A stretch of 64,000 nucleotides of DNA from an uncultured Geobacteraceae bacterium. Its GTDB lineage: Bacteria > Desulfobacterota > Desulfuromonadia > Geobacterales > Pseudopelobacteraceae. Made by a program: the position numbers and the translations under genes. Shown piece after piece: positions 43,222 through 52,190 of this stretch. Position 1 is the first letter of the stretch. Every line of letters begins with the position of its first letter. The notes beneath the pieces were generated by a model. That model searched no databases. It saw only the letters and a program-made list of their open reading frames with translations, and had not been told where the DNA came from. The DNA is taken from assembly GCA_903875605.1 (NCBI GenBank), contig CAIQWT010000044.1, forward strand, positions 35,628 to 99,627, in the 5' to 3' direction.

Positions 43222-45084
43222 TTAGTGCCCCCCGCCGCTCAAGAAAGCAAGTATCATGAGCACCATCAGGCCGATACCTATTGATACGGCAGTAAAGCCG
43301 AATCCTTTCAACAGGAAGTCATACAGAACACCGCTTGGTTTCTTGCAGACAAACTGTTCGGTGATGCCCTCTTCCTCATAACGTTTCCACTGATCGCCAC
43401 GCTCTTCAAGCATTTCTTCTTTGGCAATCTGGCCATTGAAGATGACGAAGTCCATCGGGAATTTCTCTGGTCGGCCATGTGTATTGAAAAAATGAACCGA
43501 GAAGATGAAGCCGGTGGCCAGAAGTGCCTCATCTGAGTGAATGATGGTGGCCACATTGAATGCCCAACCTGGCAGGAACAGTCCGAAAAACTCCGGGAAC
43601 CAGAGCATCAGGCCGGATCCGCCGATGGCAAACATACCCCAGAATACGGCTACAAAGTCAAACTTTTCCCAGTAGGTCCAACGTTCAAAAGTCGGCTTTG
43701 GTCCCTTGAAGAAGAACCACCTGACCATGAAGAATACATCTTTGATATCACGCAGGTTGAAGCAGAGGGAGTCTGGTCCAAACAATCTCTGCAGCGGGTT
43801 GCCCTTGATGTCTTTTCTGATGAAGAGGAAATTGATGCTCATTGCGATCGCAATGCCGAAATAGACAAATGTGATTCCGGCACCAATACGATGCAATAAT
43901 GCAGCATTTGCAGCCCCACCGTAGAAATGCATCATGAAGCTGGCCCACTGCTGATCACTGAATTTAAGCGGTAAGCCGGTCAATGACAACAGCAGGAAGC
44001 TGGTGATGACCAGAATGTGCAGGAAGATGTGAAGCCGATTGAAGCGCAAGTACTGTTTGTGTGGATCAGCAACTACATGAACCTGGTGATGCGTACCTGC
44101 AGCAAGTTTGGACGCCTTTTCGCGATTTTCAACAAAGCCACGGAACATCCAGAGCAGGGTGTGAATCCAGAATACGCCGAAAGTAGACAACAGCAAGCCG
44201 GTCATGGAAACGAACGTGTAAAACATGATCGGATACTTGTGACGGTCTGTCATTTCGCCATGAGAATAAAACTGGGCAAAAAGTGGCGTTGCATGTGAAT
44301 GACAAACAATGCATTGCTTAACCATATTTGCCGGATTAACGCTGGATGCCGGGTCGCTTTTTGGAAGTACCGAATGAGCAGTGTGGCAATCGGCACAGCC
44401 GGCGACTTTATCCGGATTGCCCAGACGATAATTTTTCCCGTGATAGCTCTCCATGTATGATTTGACCGCAACGGTAGTGACCTTGTTCCTGACCATCATT
44501 TTCTGGTCACTGTGACACTTCATGCAGACTTTTGTGTGAAATTCGCGGCCTATGTGGTCTTTAGCGCCGGCCAGTTTCGCAATGGAGTGGAGATTATGGC
44601 AGTCATGGCATGCCGCTGAGTCCATATTGCCTGCAGCTACTCCCTTGCCATGAACTGAGTTCCGGTAAACAGACTCCTTATCATGACACTGGATGCATTT
44701 GGCAACGGCGATGCGCTTGTCGTTTTTCCAGTAATTATGGGTGTGAATATCTGTATGGCACTGGGCACAAGTCACACCTTTTTCCGCGTGGACGCTGGAA
44801 TAGTGCTCGGAGTTCTGTTTTTTGTGGCAGCGTTCGCACTGCACCTTTTGAACTTTAATCTCCTTCTTCATGTGTTTGAGGAGATCGGTAATGTCTACGT
44901 GGCAGCTGGTACAGGCATTTTTGCCATGGACGGAGGCAGCGAAGGCGTGAATTGATATTTTGTCACTGTGACAGCCAAGGCAGGTAGCCGGATCAATGGC
45001 CATCCCCTGTTCAGCATGTGCGGGAAGAGCCCAGACCGCGGCCAGGAACATCAGAGTGATGAAACGGAAAAGATTTAAATGCAT
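43222..45084 (-). CDS. cbcL: CbcL-like inner-membrane cytochrome bc (9 c-hemes + cytochrome b domain)
   Basis: The 620-residue protein starts with a signal peptide (cleavage near AHA-EQ), then a periplasmic region with nine CxxCH sites (CLGCH, CTSCH, CERCH, CAQCH, CIQCH, CHDCH, CMKCH, CADCH, CIVCH). After residue 285 come about six membrane helices with spaced histidines (for example RLHIFLHILV and ALLHRIGAG), as in HydC/FdnI-type cytochrome b. This is the layout of CbcL, a menaquinol oxidase used in Geobacter for low-potential Fe(III) reduction. Orthology to CbcL is inferred from architecture, so other Cbc proteins remain possible. Confidence 0.82.
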   Translation of the reverse strand: MHLNLFRFITLMFLAAVWALPAHAEQGMAIDPATCLGCHSDKISIHAFAASVHGKNACTSCHVDITDLLKHMKKEIKVQKVQCERCHKKQNSEHYSSVHAEKGVTCAQCHTDIHTHNYWKNDKRIAVAKCIQCHDKESVYRNSVHGKGVAAGNMDSAACHDCHNLHSIAKLAGAKDHIGREFHTKVCMKCHSDQKMMVRNKVTTVAVKSYMESYHGKNYRLGNPDKVAGCADCHTAHSVLPKSDPASSVNPANMVKQCIVCHSHATPLFAQFYSHGEMTDRHKYPIMFYTFVSMTGLLLSTFGVFWIHTLLWMFRGFVENREKASKLAAGTHHQVHVVADPHKQYLRFNRLHIFLHILVITSFLLLSLTGLPLKFSDQQWASFMMHFYGGAANAALLHRIGAGITFVYFGIAIAMSINFLFIRKDIKGNPLQRLFGPDSLCFNLRDIKDVFFMVRWFFFKGPKPTFERWTYWEKFDFVAVFWGMFAIGGSGLMLWFPEFFGLFLPGWAFNVATIIHSDEALLATGFIFSVHFFNTHGRPEKFPMDFVIFNGQIAKEEMLEERGDQWKRYEEEGITEQFVCKKPSGVLYDFLLKGFGFTAVSIGIGLMVLMILAFLSGGGH

Positions 45085-45161
45085 GTACGAAACCCCCGGG
45101 AAAAAATGTTAATAACAAAACATAGCCAACAAAAGTAGATTCATAGGTGAAACGGATAAAA

Positions 45162-45497
45162 TTATGTAAATCGTGGAAAAGCTATAGACGTAGCCAATGG
45201 AGGCGCCCGGCTCTGAGGTGGGTTGGAACTCAGAGCAGCAGGAATTATAATGGTACGATCTGAATCAGGAGCCCATAGACCGAAGTGAGGGAATAGGCAG
45301 GCGAGCGATGCAAGACATACGGTCTTGTCCTGCTTTACGTTATCATGGGAAAAAACTGTGAGGAAGGAGTGCAGCGAATCTTTGTCATCATGGTATGACT
45401 CACCGTGATGATGATGTAGAGCGACTTTCACCTGCAGCAGTATAAATAGCGCCGGTGCAATGAGTAACAGTCTGAATGCTGTCGAACATTTCTGCAT
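45162..45497 (-). CDS. Small exported histidine-rich protein, unknown function
   Basis: From ATG 45497 this is 111 residues: a hydrophobic N-terminal segment (LLLIAPALFILLQVKVAL) and then HHHHGESYHDD, a run that could bind metal ions. The rest has two or three cysteines and a proline-rich tail. I do not recognise it. A start at 45563 would add a less likely 22-residue extension. It lies just upstream of the CbcL-like gene on the same strand and may be in its transcript. Confidence 0.5.
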   Translation of the reverse strand: MQKCSTAFRLLLIAPALFILLQVKVALHHHHGESYHDDKDSLHSFLTVFSHDNVKQDKTVCLASLACLFPHFGLWAPDSDRTIIIPAALSSNPPQSRAPPLATSIAFPRFT

Positions 45498-45675
45498 ATC
45501 GTAACGCTCATTAATGCCGCTCTGCTGCGGCGCTCTGCGTGGAATAAACGATGGCAAACCCAAAATCTTTTCGTGTATACACCAAGCTCACGCACATATC
45601 AATTAAAATTGGATACAGTACACAGTATACAATCTTCCTAAGGGCCGGAATCTGTACTCTCATGGCACTAAAAAT

Positions 45676-45726
45676 AAAAAAGTGGGGCAACAGATATATC
45701 TGCTACCCCACTTTATATTGTTAGAT
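45676..45726. terminator. Terminator downstream of dodecaheme cytochrome gene
   Basis: AAAGTGGGG pairs with CCCCACTTT, with an inner AGATATATCT pairing in the loop. A run of A on the left gives a T-run for the minus-strand gene ending at 45763. Confidence 0.85.
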
Positions 45727-45762
45727 GCGCTAACGTTCTATATTGGCTATTTAAGCCAGGAC

Positions 45763-46785
45763 CTACATTTTATGGCACTTGCCGCAATCATCCTGAACCG
45801 GGAAAGCGTCTTTACCCTTGTTATGGCAGGCGCCGCATGATTTGCCGGACTCCATGTCGCCCATGCTGGCCTTCAGGACACCAGCTTTGTACGGGAATAT
45901 CTTAGTGTGGCAATCGGCACATTTATAGCTTTGCAGATGAAACTCGTGGCTGAAGGATGCCTCTCCGGCAGATGTCTTAAATTTGATGATCGCAGGCTTC
46001 AGCCCTTTATGGCATTTCCCGCAATCGCCGGCAGCAGAAAATGCGTCTTTGCCATTGTGGCAGCTGCCGCATGATTTCCCTTTTGCCATGTCATCCATAG
46101 TCGCCTTACCGGTTACAGAGCTAAAGGGGAATATTTTGGTGTGACAATCGGCACATTTATATGCCTGCAGATGGAAAGTATGGCTGAATGTGGCAGATGG
46201 AACGCCTTTCAGGTTGAACGTAATGTCTTTCGGTTTTAAGCCTTTGTGGCAGCGATCACAGTTGGCGGCTACGGTAAAGGTCCCTTTGCCGTTATGACAG
46301 GCTCCGCACTTCAGCCCTTTTTCCATCTGAGCCATTGTTACGCCGCTTCCCTTGGTAATGACACTGCCGTTATGGCATCCCTTACAGCGGCCACCGGTTT
46401 TTGCGATGTGTGTTGCATGGCTGAATACTGTGGCACCGAGCCCTTTTGTCGGGTAGGTAACGTCTTTCGGCGCACCTTTATGGCAACGGACGCAATCTTT
46501 TTCGCTTGAGACGCTGAAAGCTTTGATGCCGGAATGACAAGCGCCGCAGGAGCGAGTTTTTTCCATTTCAGCCATTGTGAAGTGGCGACGCTCTTTTAGA
46601 TTAAATATGGCGTTGTGGCAGATCTTGCAGTTGTTGTTATACTTTTTTAGATGTAGTTCGTGGCTGAAAGTGACCGGCCCGGCATTTTTAAAGTTGTAGG
46701 TGACATCCTTGTACTCAGCTGCTCCGCAGACAGCAGCAGTTAGAAGTGTAAGCACCAGGGTAGAAAGTACCAGTAAATTTCGCAT
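45763..46785 (-). CDS. Dodecaheme c-type cytochrome made of four triheme c7 modules
   Basis: From ATG 46785 this is 340 residues: a signal peptide (about 1-23) and then four repeats of about 80 residues. Each module has VTFSHELH-like axial histidines and three CxxCH sites, twelve in all (CKICH, CGACH, CVRCH, CKGCH, CGACH, CDRCH, CADCH, CGSCH, CGKCH, CADCH, CGACH, CGKCH). The layout matches the c7-polymer periplasmic cytochromes of Geobacter (GSU1996 type), thought to pass electrons along a chain of hemes. Modules 3 and 4 are more alike than the others, suggesting a recent copy. It is separate from the CbcL gene by a terminator. Confidence 0.93.
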   Translation of the reverse strand: MRNLLVLSTLVLTLLTAAVCGAAEYKDVTYNFKNAGPVTFSHELHLKKYNNNCKICHNAIFNLKERRHFTMAEMEKTRSCGACHSGIKAFSVSSEKDCVRCHKGAPKDVTYPTKGLGATVFSHATHIAKTGGRCKGCHNGSVITKGSGVTMAQMEKGLKCGACHNGKGTFTVAANCDRCHKGLKPKDITFNLKGVPSATFSHTFHLQAYKCADCHTKIFPFSSVTGKATMDDMAKGKSCGSCHNGKDAFSAAGDCGKCHKGLKPAIIKFKTSAGEASFSHEFHLQSYKCADCHTKIFPYKAGVLKASMGDMESGKSCGACHNKGKDAFPVQDDCGKCHKM

Positions 46786-46957
46786 TGCCCCGACTCCTCT
46801 ATCTAATAATAGTAATACATAATAGCGCGCCACTATACATACAGAGATGTGAGCCGTCAATTGTAAATTGTGGCTGCTAAAGGGGAACAGCTAAAGTTTA
46901 CAGTATGATAAGCCGGGTGTGAAACGATCATTGCCGACCATGAGAGGGTAAAGGAAA

Positions 46958-46990
46958 CGCGGGGGGGAATAAAGATTCGTTACCCCCGCG
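46958..46990 (-). terminator. Hairpin downstream of the single-module c7 cytochrome gene
   Basis: CGCGGGGG pairs with CCCCCGCG, with GAAT/ATTC pairing possible inside the loop. There is no clear T-run, so the terminator reading is moderate. The hairpin lies about 85 bp past the stop at 47073. Confidence 0.5.
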
Positions 46991-47072
46991 GAAAGCATAG
47001 ATGCTCTCTGGTGATCCGTGAAGTTTGTGGGAAACTCAAAAAAAAGTCCGAATAAGTCAGGTGACACGGGTG

Positions 47073-47387
47073 TTATTTTGCGTGGCAGATTGAGCAATTG
47101 TCCGCTTCGTTGGTCGCAAATGATCTCTTGCCATTATGGCATTTACCGCAAAATTTTCCTGCATTTATGTCTGCCATTTTCATCTGTGTCGAACCTTTTT
47201 TCATTTGAAAGATTTTTGAATGGCATTCCAAGCATTTAACATGAGCATCAAAATGTTTTTTGCCATCGAATACGACTTTACCCATCGGCGTGTCCCAAGT
47301 TACGGTTTTACCGGGTTGAATGGCCAGTGCATTGCCCGCACAACCGACGCTGACTACTACAATAGCAACTGCTTTAAAAAAGTTCAT
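47073..47387 (-). CDS. Single-module triheme c7-type cytochrome
   Basis: This 104-residue protein has a signal peptide (about 1-22, ending ALA) and one c7 module with CLECH, CGKCH and CSICH, plus axial histidines in FDGKKHFDAH. The middle segment (MKMADINAGKFCGKCHNGKRSF) closely resembles one module of the dodecaheme protein upstream, more than the PpcA group. It should be a soluble periplasmic electron shuttle. Start is ATG 47387 with GGGGGG upstream. Confidence 0.9.
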   Translation of the reverse strand: MNFFKAVAIVVVSVGCAGNALAIQPGKTVTWDTPMGKVVFDGKKHFDAHVKCLECHSKIFQMKKGSTQMKMADINAGKFCGKCHNGKRSFATNEADNCSICHAK

Positions 47388-47771
47388 GCTCCCCCCCTCA
47401 CTGTTTCTTCCAATTTATACAAATAGTGAACTCAGAATCCTATGTATGTAAGTATTTTTGTATTGATATACCCTACGCAAAACCATTTCAATAAGAATCA
47501 ACTCTCTTACGTTATATACATGAAAGGCAGCCGTGTGCGTTTTCAGCGTATCATACACCCTGTGGGCATTCGCCTCTAAAATACCTTCGAGGAAACTGTA
47601 TTCTAGAAACTATTATTGTGTTGACAAAATACGCAGACTTTCATATCAATGCATTACAGAAACGGCGTAACGAGGTAAAATTATTATGATGATACTTAGC
47701 GTCCCATTTCTTTTCCCCGGCATACAATTATTTCGCGTAATAAACCCTATCAAACTACATATGAGGTTGAG
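47388..47771. other. 384-bp divergent spacer before the first quinone module
   Basis: No gene is visible. A plus-strand sigma-70 promoter (47621-47649) faces the downstream cytochrome gene. The rest is AT-rich with no clear operator or hairpin. Confidence 0.6.
47621..47649 (+). promoter_or_regulatory. Sigma-70 promoter for the first cytochrome/Fe-S/NrfD module
   Basis: TTGACA, 17 bases, TATCAA (4 of 6). Predicted leader is about 115 nt. Confidence 0.55.
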
Positions 47772-48383
47772 ATGAAAGTTTTTCGTTTCGCTCGTTCCAA
47801 GCTGGTTCTGCTTACCCTGGTATCGGTGATCTTTCTGTTAGTGGGAATGGCATATGCTGCCAGGGTAAAGGAGTTTGACCGTTCAGGGAAGTTAGTCGTC
47901 TCAGAAAAGTCAGCAGCTGACCAACAACCGGCCTACGATATCAAAAACCGGCCGAAGGAAAAAATATTTGAAGTGCCTCGCCCCCCTTTTACCGAGGGAG
48001 TATTCCCCTGCAGCCAATGCCATACCTACTTTAAGCCCAATCCACAACGCAGAATTCTGACCGAGTATCACACAGAGATAGTGCTTCATCATGCGGAAGG
48101 ACAGCGCTGGTGTACGGATTGCCATAATCTGGTGAACCGCGACAAGCTGCGACTTGTCTCAGGAGAGCTGATTGACTTTACCGAGTCATTCCGGTTGTGC
48201 GGTCAATGCCATGGTGACAAGTTCCGCGACTGGAAGGTGGGTGTGCACGGAAAGAGAACCGGCAACTGGAACGGCGACAAGCAATATCTGCTCTGTGTTC
48301 ACTGTCATAACCCGCACGATCCGAAGTTTAAAGCACTGAAGCCCCTTCCGCCACCGGACCGACCAGGCGGCGCACGCCACTGA
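47772..48383 (+). CDS. Membrane-anchored tetraheme cytochrome c (module 1)
   Basis: This 203-residue protein has an N-terminal hydrophobic helix (about 10-28), which is a signal anchor or signal peptide, then four CxxCH sites: CSQCH, CTDCH, CGQCH, CVHCH. It is the first of three genes that also encode a Fe-S protein and an NrfD-type membrane subunit, an arrangement like CbcSTU of Geobacter and the Qrc/Act complexes. It would exchange electrons with periplasmic cytochromes such as the c7 proteins nearby. GAGGT precedes the ATG. Confidence 0.88.
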   Translation: MKVFRFARSKLVLLTLVSVIFLLVGMAYAARVKEFDRSGKLVVSEKSAADQQPAYDIKNRPKEKIFEVPRPPFTEGVFPCSQCHTYFKPNPQRRILTEYHTEIVLHHAEGQRWCTDCHNLVNRDKLRLVSGELIDFTESFRLCGQCHGDKFRDWKVGVHGKRTGNWNGDKQYLLCVHCHNPHDPKFKALKPLPPPDRPGGARH

Positions 48384-48416
48384 ATCCGAAACTTTAACTC
48401 ATCGGGGAGCTGATCC

Positions 48417-49340
48417 ATGTCAGAAATAGAAAAGAATTCATACGACCAGCATCGGTCACGCCGTAAATTTTTAAAAGGAATGGCAGCCGGAATTGGCTTG
48501 ATTGCCCTGCCTGGTAAAGATGCATCGGCTTCTATGTGGGAAGAATTCTTCCAGAAACATTTCAGGGAACTTTCCAAGGAAGAGCTAAAAAAAGTCCTCC
48601 AGCGTCTCGAGAAGGGTTACGCCAAGCAGTTTTCAAAGCAGGTAACGGTAAAGGCAACACCGCCGATCGAGGGTGTTCGCTATGGTTATGCTCTTGATCT
48701 CTCTCGTTGTATCGGTTGTCGACGCTGTGTTTATGCCTGCGTTAAAGAGAACAATCAGTCCCGTAAACCTCAGGTTCACTGGATACGTGTTATGCAGTTG
48801 GACAAGGAAAAAGGCGTTGATCTTTCACATGCCGAGCATTATTACAATCCCGAAAAAGTCCCTGAAAAAGGGCATTTTTATATGCCGGTTCAATGTCAGC
48901 AGTGTGAAAACCCCCCCTGCACCAAAGTCTGCCCGGTTCAGGCCACCTGGAAGGAAAATGACGGGATCGTTGTTGTCGACTACAACTGGTGCATCGGCTG
49001 TCGCTACTGTATGGCTGCCTGTCCTTATGGCGCCCGCCATTTCAACTGGGCCAAGCCAGGTCTTCCCGCTGCCGATGTTAATCCTGATACTCACTATCTT
49101 GGCAACCGCCCACGTCCTAAAGGTGTTGTGGAAAAGTGTACTTTCTGCATCCAGCGCACACGTGAACAGCCGGGCCGTTATCCAGCGTGCGAGGAGATCT
49201 GCCCGGTCGGTGCCCGAAAATTTGGCAACCTGCTTGATCCAGAGGGTGAAATACGCTATCTGATCGAAAACAAGCGGGTATTCATATTAAAAGAAGATCT
49301 AAATACTCAGCCAAAGTTCTTCTACTTCTACGCGACCTAA
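48417..49340 (+). CDS. Tat-exported four-cluster ferredoxin subunit (module 1)
   Basis: The 307-residue protein has a twin-arginine signal (SRRKFLKGMAAG), a helical segment, then cysteine clusters CIGCRRCVYAC, CQQCENPPCTKVC, CIGCRYCMAAC and CTFC...C, the usual four [4Fe-4S] set of HybA/DmsB/NrfC-type subunits. It would lie on the periplasmic face and carry electrons between the NrfD-type subunit and the cytochrome. It begins 33 bp after the cytochrome stop. Confidence 0.92.
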   Translation: MSEIEKNSYDQHRSRRKFLKGMAAGIGLIALPGKDASASMWEEFFQKHFRELSKEELKKVLQRLEKGYAKQFSKQVTVKATPPIEGVRYGYALDLSRCIGCRRCVYACVKENNQSRKPQVHWIRVMQLDKEKGVDLSHAEHYYNPEKVPEKGHFYMPVQCQQCENPPCTKVCPVQATWKENDGIVVVDYNWCIGCRYCMAACPYGARHFNWAKPGLPAADVNPDTHYLGNRPRPKGVVEKCTFCIQRTREQPGRYPACEEICPVGARKFGNLLDPEGEIRYLIENKRVFILKEDLNTQPKFFYFYAT

Positions 49341-49378
49341 ATGTTCTGGCAGACCCACAACATCTGCAGGGAGTAACA

Positions 49379-50695
49379 ATGAAAAACATATGGAATTTTT
49401 TTGCGGGCACTCTGAAGCTGGTTTCCAAGGGTAGCAAAGCCTATTACTGCTGGGTGTTTTTTCTGTTGGTTCTGATGAGTATTGGAGCTTCAGCATACAT
49501 TCACCAATTGGATGAAGGTCTTGTTGTTACCGCCATGCGGGACCAGGTATCGTGGGGATTCTATATCTCCAATTTCACTTTTCTGGTTGGAGTGGCTGCC
49601 GCGGCGGTGCTGCTGGTAATTCCGGCCTATGTTTATAACTGGGGACCAATCAAAGAGTTTGCAGTTCTCGGTGAGCTATTGGCGGTATCGGCCATAATCA
49701 TGTGTCTTCTTTTTGTGACGGTTGATATTGGACATCCCGAGCGATTCTGGCATCTTATTCCAAAGATTGGACTGCTTAATTTCCCTCAATCATTACTTGC
49801 ATGGGACGTAGTCGTTCTTAATACATATCTGATGCTGAATCTGACAATATCCATATATATTCTCTACAGTCTTTACTACAGACGGGAACCTAAACATAAC
49901 TTTTATACTCCTCTGGTACTCCTGTCGATACCGTCCGCTATTTCCATTCACACTGTAACCGCTTTTCTTTACAATGGCCTTGGTGCCCGCCCTTTCTGGA
50001 ATTCATCTATTCTGGTTCCACGCTTTCTTGCGTCGGCATTCTGCTCCGGACCGGCATTTATGCTGCTGATATTTTTGCTGGTGCGCAAGTACACAAAATT
50101 CAGGATCAAGGATGAGGCCATTCAAAAGGTTGCCGAAATCATGGCATATGCCATGTTTATTAACCTTCTTCTGCTTGGTGCCGAACTATTCAAGGAATAT
50201 TACACCGATACGGTACACCTGGCCTCCGTTCAGTACCTTTTCCAGGGACTGCACGGCCATTCTGCTCTGGTCCCCTATATATGGACAGCGCTGGTTTTCA
50301 ACGTGACGGCTTTTTTTCTTTTTCTGGTCCCGGCAACACGCAGAAATAACATGACGCTGGTGATCGGCTGTATCCTCGTTTTTATCGGTGTTTACATAGA
50401 AAAGGGAATGGGGTTGGTAATCCCCGGATTTATCCCGGATACACTGCATGAAATTTATGAGTATTCTCCCAGCAGCACCGAACTTCTTCTCGCTATGGGC
50501 ATCTGGGCCACCGGACTGTTTGTCTACACCATGCTTCTCCGGGTCGCCATCCCGATATTGAACGGCGATTTTCATGTTGCCGAGGATGGAGTAGGCTCTT
50601 TCATTGGTGACCAGCTGTTTATTGTCCAGCAGAAGCCAGAAGATCCATCCGTGTATGCTGTCTCCGAACCTGACCCAATCCACAAAAAAGAATGA
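49379..50695 (+). CDS. NrfD/PsrC/HybB-type membrane quinone subunit (module 1)
   Basis: This 438-residue protein has about ten membrane helices and the NrfD-family stretch GHPERFWHLIPK (about 116-127). NrfD proteins bind menaquinone in a heme-free membrane domain and may couple to proton movement. It lies 38 bp after the Fe-S gene, with GGGAG before the ATG. The C-terminal 35 residues are an extra hydrophilic tail. Confidence 0.92.
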   Translation: MKNIWNFFAGTLKLVSKGSKAYYCWVFFLLVLMSIGASAYIHQLDEGLVVTAMRDQVSWGFYISNFTFLVGVAAAAVLLVIPAYVYNWGPIKEFAVLGELLAVSAIIMCLLFVTVDIGHPERFWHLIPKIGLLNFPQSLLAWDVVVLNTYLMLNLTISIYILYSLYYRREPKHNFYTPLVLLSIPSAISIHTVTAFLYNGLGARPFWNSSILVPRFLASAFCSGPAFMLLIFLLVRKYTKFRIKDEAIQKVAEIMAYAMFINLLLLGAELFKEYYTDTVHLASVQYLFQGLHGHSALVPYIWTALVFNVTAFFLFLVPATRRNNMTLVIGCILVFIGVYIEKGMGLVIPGFIPDTLHEIYEYSPSSTELLLAMGIWATGLFVYTMLLRVAIPILNGDFHVAEDGVGSFIGDQLFIVQQKPEDPSVYAVSEPDPIHKKE

Positions 50696-50776
50696 TGTTA
50701 TAAATAAAATCTTCGCCCTATAAGATGCATATTTAGTAATATGGAACAATAATATGCAGCGGGATCTTGTTAATTC

Positions 50777-50805
50777 TTGACATAATGGAAATATCGTTCT
50801 AATTT
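50777..50805 (+). promoter_or_regulatory. Candidate sigma-70 promoter for the second module
   Basis: TTGACA (50777-50782), 17 bases, TAATTT (50800-50805). It lies in the 228-bp gap between the two modules and about 120 bp before the GTG start at 50924, so module 2 may be expressed separately. Confidence 0.45.
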
Positions 50806-50923
50806 TGTCACGCGAATAGTAGCCGCTGTTGAGTTAATACAGAACCGATGTCTGCAATGTACAACAAGCAGAGGTTAACTAGACTATTTCAGCAGCCAAT
50901 CAATATGGCAAAAGGGAGAAAGA

Positions 50924-51415
50924 GTGAAAAGTCATGTCTGGCGACCACTGTACGTAGTCATTGCTTTTGTCGTAGCTTTACTGGTATTTCGCTTCTTCTA
51001 TGTACCTAACGACTTTGGATCGGGTAAGAGGGGCTTTATGTACTCTTTTCACCGTAAATCTAACGAAATGGAGTGGAAGAACCAACCGGCAAAATACGGA
51101 GTTTCCGGCCGCGAAAGAATGCATGAATACTGTAGTGCCTGCCATGGTGCGATAGTTAAGGTACGTACTGAAAAACTTCATGGGATTATCCCGTGTGAAG
51201 ATTGCCATGGACCGGCAATGAACCATCCTGAAAACCCTGAAAAGCTCAACATAGACCGCAGTCGGGAGCTTTGCCTGCGCTGTCACACCAATCTCCCCTA
51301 CACGACAAGTGAACGGAAGCGAATCCCCGGCATCAATCCCAAAACACATAATACTGGCCTAGAATGCGTGAAATGCCATAATCCGCATAACCCCAGTCTG
51401 GAGGGAATGAAATAA
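50924..51415 (+). CDS. Membrane-anchored tetraheme cytochrome c (module 2)
   Basis: This 163-residue protein has one N-terminal membrane helix (about 8-26) and four CxxCH sites: CSACH (70-74), CEDCH, CLRCH and CVKCH. The GTG start has AAAGGGAG upstream. It is shorter and diverged from the module 1 cytochrome but has the same gene position. Its stop overlaps the next ATG by one base. Confidence 0.88.
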   Translation: MKSHVWRPLYVVIAFVVALLVFRFFYVPNDFGSGKRGFMYSFHRKSNEMEWKNQPAKYGVSGRERMHEYCSACHGAIVKVRTEKLHGIIPCEDCHGPAMNHPENPEKLNIDRSRELCLRCHTNLPYTTSERKRIPGINPKTHNTGLECVKCHNPHNPSLEGMK

Positions 51416-52188
51416 TGGAGAGGCGAGAATTTCTAAAAAAATGCATTCTTGTTGTTGCCGGTGCCTCAGTGCCGGTCTCGGCTCTGACACTTATTGACCC
51501 TAAAAAAGTGTTCGCCGAGAATCCGGATATTCAATGGGCTTTTTTGGTTGACACCAACAAGTGTGTCGGATGCGGCTTCTGTGTCAAAGCCTGTAAAGTC
51601 GAAAACGATGTTCCTCTTGATGCCAATGTTTCCAGAACCTGGGTAGAGAGATATGTGTACACGAAAGACGACAGGCGCTATGTGGACAGCCCCAAAGCGG
51701 CTCTTAACGGTTTCACCGAATCTCGTATTGATCTCGGTCGCGGCGAATTCAAAGATATAGACCCAAAGAGTGTCGGTAAAGCGTTCTTTGTACCCAAGCT
51801 CTGCAATCACTGTTCATCGCCGGCTTGTACACAGGTCTGTCCGGTTGGAGCAACCTACAAAACTGACGATGGTGTCGTTCTGGTCGACCGGAAATGGTGT
51901 ATCGGTTGTGGCTATTGCATCATGGCCTGCCCTTATGCAGCACGTTTTTTTCACCCGGTTTATAATGTCGCCGATAAATGTACCTTCTGCTATCATCGTC
52001 TCAGCAAAGGTTTGGACTCAGCCTGTGTTAATGCCTGTCCCTTTGGCGCCCGTAAAATGGGCAATATTCACGATAAAGAAGACCCGATAACTCAAATCAT
52101 TATGAATGAGCGTGTCGGGGTACTAAAAGATGAATTCGGTACCAAGCCTCAGGCCTTTTATATCGGCCTTGCGCAGGAGGTGCGTTAG
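51415..52188 (+). CDS. Tat-exported four-cluster ferredoxin subunit (module 2)
   Basis: This 257-residue protein starts with MERREFLKK, a Tat-type motif, then a hydrophobic stretch. Four [4Fe-4S] motifs follow: CVGCGFCVKAC, CNHCSSPACTQVC, CIGCGYCIMAC and CTFC..C. A loop of about 60 residues separates clusters 1 and 2. It lies between the cytochrome and NrfD genes with minimal gaps, forming a second complete module. Confidence 0.92.
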   Translation: MERREFLKKCILVVAGASVPVSALTLIDPKKVFAENPDIQWAFLVDTNKCVGCGFCVKACKVENDVPLDANVSRTWVERYVYTKDDRRYVDSPKAALNGFTESRIDLGRGEFKDIDPKSVGKAFFVPKLCNHCSSPACTQVCPVGATYKTDDGVVLVDRKWCIGCGYCIMACPYAARFFHPVYNVADKCTFCYHRLSKGLDSACVNACPFGARKMGNIHDKEDPITQIIMNERVGVLKDEFGTKPQAFYIGLAQEVR

Positions 52189-52190
52189 CC

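Noticed and set aside
46891..47097. 68-codon minus-strand frame downstream of the c7 cytochrome
   Set aside because: Overlaps the end of the cytochrome gene and a strong hairpin; the peptide has no recognisable features.
48673..49263. 196-codon alternate frame inside the Fe-S subunit gene
   Set aside because: The other frame encodes four clear [4Fe-4S] motifs and a Tat signal; this one has none.
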